From Bacteroidota bacterium (GTDB lineage Bacteria > Bacteroidota > Bacteroidia > Bacteroidales > Prolixibacteraceae), in assembly GCA_030706665.1 (NCBI GenBank), contig JAUZOB010000192.1, positions 1 to 6,437 of the forward strand: a DNA stretch of 6,437 nucleotides. The letters are read 5' to 3'. Position 1 is the first letter of the stretch; every line of letters starts with the position of its first letter. Position numbers and translations under genes: made by a program. A model generated the notes under the pieces. The model was given only the letters and a program-made list of their open reading frames with translations. It was not told the DNA's origin and ran no database searches. Below are positions 1 through 5,900 of this stretch, one piece after another.

Positions 1-147
1 GTCAATATTGCAATGACGATAAAACTGGCCCCTGTTATTGGGATTCCTTTGCCATTTTTTAGTTATGGCGGATCTTCTTTGTGGTCCTTTACTCTCTTGT
101 TGTTTACGTTTATCAGACTGGATGCCAACAGACTTGAACGATTTTAA
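1..147 (+). CDS. rodA: RodA (SEDS peptidoglycan glycosyltransferase), C-terminal end only
   Basis: This is an open frame from the window edge to TAA at 145-147, covering 48 residues; the start lies outside the window. Residues 11-26 read PVIGIPLPFFSYGGSS, the conserved C-terminal loop of SEDS proteins. The FFSYGGSS form points to RodA; FtsW proteins usually have a GQ.LP..S.GGTS form here. A hydrophobic stretch (about residues 27-38) follows as the last membrane helix, then a short charged cytoplasmic tail ending LDANRLERF. RodA polymerises lipid II into glycan strands in the inner membrane, working with a class B penicillin-binding protein in the elongation machinery. The reading frame is intact to the stop. 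It converges on the acyl carrier protein phosphodiesterase gene, and the two genes overlap by four bases. The family is confident; the choice of RodA over FtsW is fairly confident. Confidence 0.86.
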   Translation, partial: VNIAMTIKLAPVIGIPLPFFSYGGSSLWSFTLLLFTFIRLDANRLERF

Positions 148-160
148 TTGCTAAAATCGT
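138..160. terminator. Perfect hairpin spanning both convergent stop codons, possible bidirectional terminator
   Basis: ACGATTTTA (138-146) and TAAAATCGT (152-160) form a perfect 9-bp stem with a 5-base loop. The hairpin contains the stop codon of rodA (145-147) and that of the opposing phosphodiesterase gene (144-146). It is AT-rich and has no clear run of T after it on either strand, so it is not a textbook intrinsic terminator. Its position between two convergent genes suggests transcript ends or 3'-end protection on both strands. Confidence 0.45.
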
Positions 161-737
161 GCATTAACCAAATATCACATTGCTTTTTAACCTCTTCGAA
201 AAATTCTTTGAATTGTTCTTCCAGATGCATGTAATTTGTATGAATAACATCCAATGCAAATGAAGTATGATTTGGGAGAGACGTGTATTGTGACATTGAA
301 AAAAGTGCATCTTGCACCCCTTGGAGGGTCTGATAAGATTGTATCCGTTGATTTGCAATAATTTTGGGAAGTATAGATTTCATTTCCTCTGGCAGATAAT
401 CCCAGTATTTATATGCGGACTGATAAAACTGATCAAGATATTCATCCAGATCATATGATGAATATTCACTCCAGTTCCGGGCTAAAAAGTGGTCGTAGAC
501 CATATCGATAATAATCCCGGAATAATGACGATATGCAGAAGAAAACAACCTCTTAGAGTTTAAGGTAAGCTGGTTCGTATCTGTAAAGTGATCAATTTTT
601 CTGTGTAACATGATTCCATTTGCAATCGGAAGCGGATAATCATTGAATTTTCTCCCTTTCACAAAATCTCCGATAAAGTTTCCGATCCTTATCCCTTCTG
701 ACTCTCCTGATAAATATAAGTGTGCCAATAGGTTCAT
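144..737 (-). CDS. acpH: Acyl carrier protein phosphodiesterase (AcpH family, DUF479)
   Basis: The product has 197 residues, close to the roughly 193 of E. coli AcpH. This family removes the 4'-phosphopantetheine arm from holo-acyl carrier protein, giving apo-ACP, in the cytoplasm. Family signatures appear in order: MNLLAHLYLSG at 1-11, GNFIGDFVKG at 19-28 (Asp24 is a likely metal ligand), HRKIDHFTD at 45-53, and DMVYDHFLARNW at 78-89. The family is related to HD-type phosphohydrolases, and these His/Asp clusters are the expected metal-binding residues. No signal peptide or membrane helix is seen. The ATG is supported by a strong Shine-Dalgarno sequence just upstream. The gene is convergent with rodA and divergent from the downstream GTPase gene, so it is probably transcribed alone. 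Family assignment is strong; activity in this organism is inferred from the family. Confidence 0.9.
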   Translation of the reverse strand: MNLLAHLYLSGESEGIRIGNFIGDFVKGRKFNDYPLPIANGIMLHRKIDHFTDTNQLTLNSKRLFSSAYRHYSGIIIDMVYDHFLARNWSEYSSYDLDEYLDQFYQSAYKYWDYLPEEMKSILPKIIANQRIQSYQTLQGVQDALFSMSQYTSLPNHTSFALDVIHTNYMHLEEQFKEFFEEVKKQCDIWLMHDFSN

Positions 738-740
738 TCT

Positions 741-748
741 TCCTCCTC
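741..748 (-). promoter_or_regulatory. Strong Shine-Dalgarno site of the acpH gene
   Basis: On the minus strand the sequence GAGGAGGA lies three bases before the ATG at 737-735. It is a near-perfect match to the 16S rRNA anti-Shine-Dalgarno sequence. It fixes the start codon and is notable because many Bacteroidota genes lack such sites. Neither susC nor susD in this window has one at normal spacing. Confidence 0.75.
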
Positions 749-787
749 GCTAAAAAATATTAAAGTTCTTAAATTTCTTTGAGATAC

Positions 788-872
788 CAAAATATTTAGT
801 CAATGTTAAGAAACAATAGATTTTATTAGTATTTAACCATTGATTACTAGTAACTTCAAATAAAATATTTTG
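788..872. promoter_or_regulatory. Divergent control region with perfect 10-bp inverted repeat
   Basis: CAAAATATTT (788-797) and AAATATTTTG (863-872) are perfect inverted copies 65 bases apart, in the 154-base gap between two divergent genes. Read outward, each copy ends in TATTTTG, which resembles but does not exactly match the Bacteroidota -7 element TAnnTTTG. On the minus strand a TTG (complement at 814-816) lies 19 bases upstream of its TATTTTG, compatible with a -33/-7 promoter for acpH. On the plus strand no equally well-spaced -33 element is seen, and the copy almost touches the ribosome binding site. The copies could be the two promoter cores or an operator pair. Confidence 0.35.
844..853. 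promoter_or_regulatory. Palindrome TTACTAGTAA, candidate operator
   Basis: This is a perfect 10-bp palindrome, 38 bases before the GTPase start codon and 9 bases before the right arm of the larger inverted repeat. A short perfect dyad in a divergent promoter region is a typical shape for a dimeric repressor or activator site. No regulator gene is visible in the window, and AT-rich DNA gives such palindromes by chance fairly often. Confidence 0.25.
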
Positions 873-880
873 AAATGATA

Positions 881-888
881 AAGGAGGA
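881..888 (+). promoter_or_regulatory. Strong Shine-Dalgarno site of the GTPase gene
   Basis: AAGGAGGA lies three bases before the ATG at 892 and matches the anti-Shine-Dalgarno sequence almost perfectly. It decides the start codon. Like the site before acpH, it is unusually canonical for this phylum. Confidence 0.75.
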
Positions 889-891
889 ATT

Positions 892-2232
892 ATGACTAAA
901 AAAAATGTAATTATTATTGGTGCTGCCGGAAGAGATTTCCACAACTTTAATACAGTTTTCAGAGGAAATCAGGCTTATAATGTAGTTGCTTTTACTGCTG
1001 CTCAAATTCCTGACATTGACGGCAGATGCTATCCGGCTTCTCTGGCTGGGAAGGAGTTATATCCGTCGGGGATTCCTATCTTCCCTCAGGATAGCCTCTC
1101 TCAATTAATAAAAAAATACCAGGCAGACGATTGTGTCTTTTCCTATAGTGACGTTCCGTATCCAATTGTGATGAATCTGAGCGCACAGGTAAACGCGGCA
1201 GGTGCTAATTTTATACTTATGGGGCCCAATGCTACGATGGTAAAAAGTATAAAACCGGTTATCTCGGTTTGTGCGACGAGAACAGGTTGCGGTAAAAGTC
1301 AAACTTCGCGTAGAGTAATAGAGATATTGATGGCAAAGGGACTAAAAGTCGTAGCGGTTCGTCATCCTATGCCTTATGGAGATCTGGAAGCCCAGAAGGT
1401 ACAACGTTTTGCAGCGATTGCTGATCTGGAGAAGTATAAGTGTACGATTGAAGAAATGGAAGAATATGAACCCCATGTTGTTCGGGGAAATGTGATTTAT
1501 GCAGGAGTTGACTACGAAGCGATTCTTCGGGCGGCAGAAAATGATCCTGACGGCTGTGATGTGATCGTTTGGGATGGAGGGAATAATGATTTCCCATTCT
1601 ATAAACCCGACCTTGCAATTACGGTGGCAGATCCTCATCGTCCCGGGGCTGAAGTAAGTTACTATCCCGGAGAGGTAAATCTGAGAATGGCCGATGTTAT
1701 CATTATTAATAAGATAGATACAGCTCAGCCGGAAGCTGTTCAAACGGTACGCAAAAATATTGCTAAAGTCAATCCGAAGGCAATTGTAATTGACGGAGCA
1801 AGTCCGATTTCTGTCGATGATCCTTCTGTTATCAAAGGGAAGAGGGTTTTGGTTGTTGAAGACGGACCAACGTTAACTCATGGTGAGATGAAGATCGGTG
1901 CAGGGACTGTTGCTGCTCAAAAATATGGTGCTGCGGAAATTGTTGATCCGCGTCCCTTTACGGTCGGGAAGTTATCAGAAACATTTCGTATTTATCCCGG
2001 AATAGGGAAGTTACTTCCAGCTATGGGTTATGGTGAACAACAAATAAAAGATTTGGAAGAGACAATACGAAATACAAAATGTGACTCTGTGATTATTGGG
2101 ACACCGATCGATTTGAAAAGAATTATAACGATCGATAAGCCCAGCACTAGGGTTTATTATGAACTTGAAGAGATAGGGAAACCCAATCTTCAAGATGTTA
2201 TTGACGATTTTACCCTTTCAAAAGGGTTGTAG
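892..2232 (+). CDS. Predicted P-loop GTPase related to cyclic 2,3-diphosphoglycerate synthetase (COG2403-like)
   Basis: The product has 446 residues, similar in length to archaeal cyclic 2,3-diphosphoglycerate synthetase (about 460), which uses ATP to cyclise 2,3-bisphosphoglycerate. Residues 5-20 (NVIIIGAAGRDFHNFN) open a Rossmann-like N-terminal domain. A P-loop follows at 128-137 (ATRTGCGKSQ, with Lys135 and Ser136). WDGGNNDFPF at 227-236 is a Walker B/switch-like segment, and NKID at 273-276 matches the guanine-specificity motif. Other family blocks are RHPMPYGDL (157-165), EDGPTLTHGEM (323-333) and YPGIGKLLPAMGYGEQQ (368-383). There is no signal peptide or membrane helix, so it should be cytosolic. 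It appears monocistronic: it is divergent from acpH and closed by a strong terminator. Bacterial members are usually annotated only as predicted GTPases, so the reaction is unknown; cyclic diphosphoglycerate synthesis is one possibility rather than a conclusion. Confidence 0.88.
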   Translation: MTKKNVIIIGAAGRDFHNFNTVFRGNQAYNVVAFTAAQIPDIDGRCYPASLAGKELYPSGIPIFPQDSLSQLIKKYQADDCVFSYSDVPYPIVMNLSAQVNAAGANFILMGPNATMVKSIKPVISVCATRTGCGKSQTSRRVIEILMAKGLKVVAVRHPMPYGDLEAQKVQRFAAIADLEKYKCTIEEMEEYEPHVVRGNVIYAGVDYEAILRAAENDPDGCDVIVWDGGNNDFPFYKPDLAITVADPHRPGAEVSYYPGEVNLRMADVIIINKIDTAQPEAVQTVRKNIAKVNPKAIVIDGASPISVDDPSVIKGKRVLVVEDGPTLTHGEMKIGAGTVAAQKYGAAEIVDPRPFTVGKLSETFRIYPGIGKLLPAMGYGEQQIKDLEETIRNTKCDSVIIGTPIDLKRIITIDKPSTRVYYELEEIGKPNLQDVIDDFTLSKGL

Positions 2233-2256
2233 ATTCGTTTAGAAACTACTTTCTTC

Positions 2257-2290
2257 GATCATGGGGCCCTCGTTTTTGGGCCCCATGATC
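2257..2290 (+). terminator. Strong stem-loop terminator after the GTPase gene
   Basis: A perfect 13-bp stem pairs 2257-2269 (GATCATGGGGCCC) with 2278-2290 (GGGCCCCATGATC) around an 8-base loop. It starts 25 bases after the stop codon. The following ATTTTAATAA is only a modest U-tract, but the stem is very stable against the AT-rich surroundings. It isolates the GTPase gene from the region ahead of susC. Confidence 0.85.
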
Positions 2291-2380
2291 ATTTTAATAA
2301 AAATGAATGGTTTTTATACCTACCGCCACCTACCTGTTTAAAAACATTTAATGTTGTGTTTCTATTTGGAATTTTTATAG

Positions 2381-2398
2381 CAGTACAGAACAGTACAG
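2381..2398 (+). repeat. Tandem direct repeat of CAGTACAG, one helical turn apart
   Basis: CAGTACAG occurs at 2381-2388 and again at 2391-2398, so the copies repeat every 10 bases and lie on the same face of the helix. This is a plausible recognition site for a regulator that binds direct repeats. It lies nearly 600 bases ahead of susC, so any link with that gene is uncertain. Confidence 0.4.
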
Positions 2399-2458
2399 TG
2401 TAATGCTCTGATGCTTAATAATAAGGGAAGAGGTTTAATTTTAAAATTGAGCACATAA

Positions 2459-2565
2459 GTTAACAAAATATAAAACTTAGGAAGATCAGTTAAAATATCA
2501 GTCTGGAAATTAACAGTTGTTAACACAAATTTGGTTTTATTTTCATACTTTAGTCCGTCGTTAAC
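2459..2565. repeat. Three GTTAAC elements with an added TTAACA dyad
   Basis: GTTAAC occurs at 2459-2464, 2519-2524 and 2560-2565. The first and third continue as GTTAACAAAA and the second as GTTAACACAAA. The middle copy forms the right part of a dyad, TTAACA-GT-TGTTAA at 2510-2523. A degenerate GTTAAAATAT is at 2489. Repeated similar elements within about 100 bases suggest a regulator-binding cluster, though AT-rich DNA raises the chance background. Confidence 0.3.
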
Positions 2566-2590
2566 AAAAGGAATTGATCATAGTTTTACA

Positions 2591-2623
2591 ATGTAAGGAT
2601 TGGGGAATTAGATATTCTTACAT
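2591..2623 (+). other. RNA hairpin with GGGGAA loop, first of two
   Basis: ATGTAAGGAT (2591-2600) pairs with ATTCTTACAT (2614-2623) as a 10-bp stem containing one G-U pair. The 13-base loop (2601-2613) carries GGGGAATT. It resembles the second hairpin about 100 bases downstream in loop content but not in stem sequence, as expected if the loop is the conserved part. Confidence 0.4.
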
Positions 2624-2692
2624 GTGAAAAATAGGACGGATCAGATTCTTGTAAAATAGGAAATGACGATGTGGTTAATAAATCATGTTTAT

Positions 2693-2726
2693 AAATACAA
2701 GTAATGGGGAAAATGATCTTGTATTT
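2693..2726 (+). other. RNA hairpin with GGGGAA loop, second of two
   Basis: AAATACAAG (2693-2701) and CTTGTATTT (2718-2726) form a perfect 9-bp stem around a 16-base loop that holds GGGGAAAAT. A further GGGGAAAT follows at 2727, exactly 21 bases after the one in the loop. The element could act as DNA (operator dyad) or RNA (leader or small-RNA hairpin). Confidence 0.45.
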
Positions 2727-2841
2727 GGGGAAATAAACTTGATCTGTACACTATAATCGCTAAAGCTTTACAAAAACAGGAACATTTAAAAATGGGGGAA
2801 TTCTAAATGGCTTTTATACTCGTATGATTTTCAGAGGGGGA

Positions 2842-2930
2842 GTGAAAGAATCCTTTTTTCACAACTGAAATTATTTCATACTACAACAATCATAAATAAT
2901 CATTATTTGTAAGCCTGAGTTGTACTCAGG
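2842..2930 (+). promoter_or_regulatory. Tandem set of four short hairpins just ahead of susC
   Basis: Four dyads follow one another. The first is 2842-2850 with 2854-2862 (9 bp, one G-U pair). The second is TGAAAT-T-ATTTCA (2866-2878). The third is AAATAAT-C-ATTATTT (2894-2908). The fourth is CCTGAGT-TGT-ACTCAGG (2914-2930). Their centres lie about 20, 29 and 21 bases apart. The second and third have loops of only one base, so they would more likely act as DNA dyads or as slightly opened RNA stems. Together they suggest protein-binding sites or a folded 5' leader controlling the transporter operon. Confidence 0.4.
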
Positions 2931-2935
2931 AGGGG
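2928..2935 (+). promoter_or_regulatory. Misplaced Shine-Dalgarno-like AGGAGGGG, partly inside a hairpin
   Basis: AGGAGGGG ends 33 bases before the susC ATG, too far for a normal ribosome binding site. Its first three bases lie in the right arm of the hairpin at 2914-2930. No ATG, GTG or TTG start lies at normal spacing from it, and the susC frame is closed by TAA at 2936-2938. It may be a ribosome standby or regulator site, or a chance sequence. The actual susC start is preceded only by the A-rich CTAACCAAAATTTCAATCTT, in keeping with Shine-Dalgarno-independent starts common in Bacteroidota. Confidence 0.3.
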
Positions 2936-2968
2936 TAATTCTATTTCTCTAACCAAAATTTCAATCTT

Positions 2969-5900
2969 ATGAAACGAAGGAAAAGTTTCTTTTTATGCCT
3001 GCGGAGGTTAGCACTTCTGTATGCATTGTTAATTGGAATCGGGGCAACTGCATTTGCCCAAAAGCTTACCGTGAAAGGGTCTGTAAAAGACGATAGCGGA
3101 ATAGCATTGCCAGGAGTATCTATTTTAGTAAAGGGGACGACTAAAGGAACTGTTTCTGATGTAAATGGTGCATTTACTATTGATGCAGATTCAAAAGGAG
3201 TCTTAGTTTTTTCATTTGTTGGTCTTCGTACCCAACAGGTTCCTGTTAACGGACGTAAAACTATTGACGTTTTAATGAGGGCTGATAATACCAACGTGGA
3301 CGAAGTCGTAGTTACTGCATTGGGTATCAAGAGAGAAAAGAAGGCTCTTGGTTATTCTGTCAGTTCAATTAAATCTGAAGAACTGGTTAAAAGCGGTAAC
3401 CCTGTAAACCCATTGGAGTCTCTTTATGGTAAAGCAACCGGAGTTCGTGTTGCCTCTACTGCTGGCGGTCCTGCCGGTGGTATGATTATTAACATTCGTA
3501 ACTCCGTTTCTTTAACTGAAGGATCCAACACCCGCCCTCTTTTCGTTGTTGACGGAATCCCGATTCATGACGAAAACTCAGGGTCTAACAGAAATGACCG
3601 TGACGGACGTGACCGCGGAACCGGTATCAATGATATCAATGCTGATGACATTGAATCACTTGAAATTCTGAAAGGTGCAAAAGCTGCAGTTCTTTATGGT
3701 TATGCAGGTGCAAACGGTGTTGTTTTGATTACAACAAAATCAGGTAAAAAGAAAACCGGATTGGGAATCGATTACAGTACCAGCTATACTTTTGACAGGG
3801 CTGCTTATCTTCCCAAACTTCAGAATGAATTCGGTACCGGATCAAATGTTGCATTTGCGGGATTAGATCCATCGTTGACAGATGCAGCCGGATTTAAATA
3901 CCAGATGATTAATGGTGTAAAGACTCCTGTCTATTTTAAAGGAGACTTCTCATTCGGACCGAAAATGGACGGACGTCAGGTTATGTGGTGGGATGGACAA
4001 ATGCGTGCCTATTCTCCACAGTCAAATAACATGGATGATCTTTATCAAACCGGTCACTTACGGACCAATACTTTCTCATTTTCCAATGGCGGAGACCAGG
4101 GAAGTTATCGTGCATCTTATACCAATAAGAAATTCGAGAGTATCGTGTTGGATGCTTACCAGGACAACCATGTATTCAGTTTCAATGGTAATTTGAAAGT
4201 CTCAAAGAAACTTACTTTGACGTATGCTTCTAATTATTACTACACTTACAACCACAATGCACCTTTTAGAATGCAGGATGGTTTCGTAACTTATGGTATC
4301 CCGAGGGATATGAATACCGCGATGATGAAAAGTCACACAGTAGATCCTTCTACAGGTACCTATTGGTATTTCCGTGATCCAAGTATTAAAAATCAAGTTG
4401 CTCCTTTTCTGATGAGTGGTGTATCTCAGGAATATTTCTGGAATCAGTCACAGAATGTGTATGATGAAACCAGAAATCACTTTATCCAATCTGCAAAATT
4501 GAACTACGAGATTAATAATTGGTTGTCTTTGATGGTTCAATCAGGCTTTGATTACACCAATAAATTAGACGAGGTAAAAGTAAAAGTTCTTAAACCATTG
4601 GCTGAAGATTACCAACAGGGGATCTATTCTGTTCATCAGACCAATTACATGAACTTTTACAACCAGGCTCTTTTGAACTTTGACAAAAAGATTAATGATG
4701 ATTTCAGAGTTTCAGGAAATGCCGGAGCTATCTACCAGGCAAATACAATCAAATTTGTAGGAACAGAAACCAGAAACTTCTTAATTGAAAACTGGTTTAC
4801 TACCGGCAACAGTAGCAATGCTGTTAAATCAGAAGGTTCTGCAACAAACCAGAAAGACTTAACTTATAGTGTGCTGGGATCTGCACAGGTGGCATACAAA
4901 GATTATCTTTTCCTGGAATTACAGGGACGTAATGACTGGTCTTCAATTCTGCCTCCAAAAAATAACAGCTATTTTTATCCAGGTGCCAGTTTATCCTGGA
5001 TTGCCAGCCAAAGTCTGACTCTCCCGGATTATATCAAATATGCTAAGACCAGACTTTCATGGGCAGATGTAGGCCGTCCGGGTCCTGTTTATTTCGGAAA
5101 CCTTGGATTTGATGTGAACAGCTATGGTTCAATTCCATATGAGAATGCATCTTCTACACTTCCTCCTGCTGACTTTGCTACAGGTATTGCTTTAGGTAAA
5201 CTTCCTCCTGAAAATCTGAAACCGGAAAGAAAACGTGAATTTGAAGCTGGACTTGAAATGAACTTCTTTGAAAACAGTCGTTTTGGATTTGAATTTAACG
5301 TGTATAAAAACAATACTTACAACCAAATTATTGCTCTTCCGGTACCTGCATCATCAGGTGTGAGTGCGATCACTTTGAATGCAGGTGATGTTCAGAATAC
5401 AGGGATGGAATTGCAGTTGAAAGGAAAACCGATTGTAACTCATGACTTTGTATGGGATGCAACTCTTAACTTAGCACAGTTTAAAACTAAAATCAATAAA
5501 CTAGGTCAGGGATTATCAGTTAAACCTTTATGGGGTGTAACCGGTGCTCAATATGTTGCTCAGGTAGGTCATGAATACGGTGAAATTATTATCAGTCCAT
5601 GGCAGAGAGACAGCAACGGAAACTTTATTGTGAGTCAGTCTTCAGGTATTTATTTATTTGATAAAGATGCAAATCATCAGAAAACTGTTGGACACTTGTT
5701 GCCAGATGTAACCGGTGGTTTAGGAACAAACTTTACATATAAAGGATTCTCATTGGGCGTTGACTTTGACTTCCAATTCGGTGGAACTATGATTTCTCAG
5801 ACCAATATGTATCTGAAAGGAAACGGAACCGGAGCAGCTTCCTTAAAATATCGTGATGAAGCAAGAGGTGGTCTTCCTTACTATGTGAACACAAATGGCG

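Larger units (their letters stand above)
2291..2968 (+). other. Long non-coding region ahead of susC with many short repeats and hairpins
   Basis: About 680 AT-rich bases without any convincing gene, tRNA or riboswitch that I recognise. From left to right it holds a short dyad AACATT-T-AATGTT at 2343-2355; a tandem CAGTACAG pair; three GTTAAC elements; two hairpins with GGGGAA in their loops; six GGGG runs on the plus strand (starting at 2602, 2706, 2727, 2794, 2836 and 2932) with no CCCC run; and four closely packed hairpins from 2842 to 2930. No clear Bacteroidota promoter (TTTG, about 19 bases, TAnnTTTG) was found. The nearest -7 look-alike is TACTTTAG at 2546-2553, without a well-spaced -33 box. 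The region probably contains the susC promoter, operator sites and a 5' leader, or a small RNA. Confidence 0.5.

Noticed and set aside
200..222. Purine/charge-rich end of AcpH suggesting a fusion or frameshift
   Set aside because: The Glu/Lys/Phe-rich helix near the C-terminus is normal for this family, and the total length matches.
1342..1743. A 133-codon open frame on the minus strand inside the GTPase gene
   Set aside because: It lies wholly antisense to a gene with clear family motifs, shows no recognisable domain, and its composition is that of a shadow frame.
2303..2341. Twelve-codon open frame starting MNGFYTYR after the terminator
   Set aside because: No ribosome binding site and no coding signal; expected by chance.
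2752..2757. TATAAT, a perfect E. coli-type -10 box
   Set aside because: No -35 element lies 16-18 bases upstream, and the main sigma factor of Bacteroidota uses different elements, so this is probably chance in AT-rich DNA.
2806..2826. Tiny open frame MAFILV after a GGGGG run, a possible leader peptide
   Set aside because: Six codons with no regulatory codon run, and the spacing is longer than usual. Too weak to report as a gene.
2541..2882. TTTCATACT present twice (2541-2549 and 2874-2882)
   Set aside because: A single 9-base match in about 350 AT-rich bases without shared flanks is close to chance and has no clear promoter context.
2291..2968. CRISPR array, tRNA, known riboswitch or insertion sequence in the long gap
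   Set aside because: No regular repeat-spacer unit, cloverleaf, recognisable aptamer core, terminal repeats or transposase fragment could be found by eye.
2941..3330. A 129-codon open frame on the minus strand over the susC start
   Set aside because: It mirrors the signal peptide and first domain of SusC, has no recognisable family features, and has no sign of its own ribosome site.
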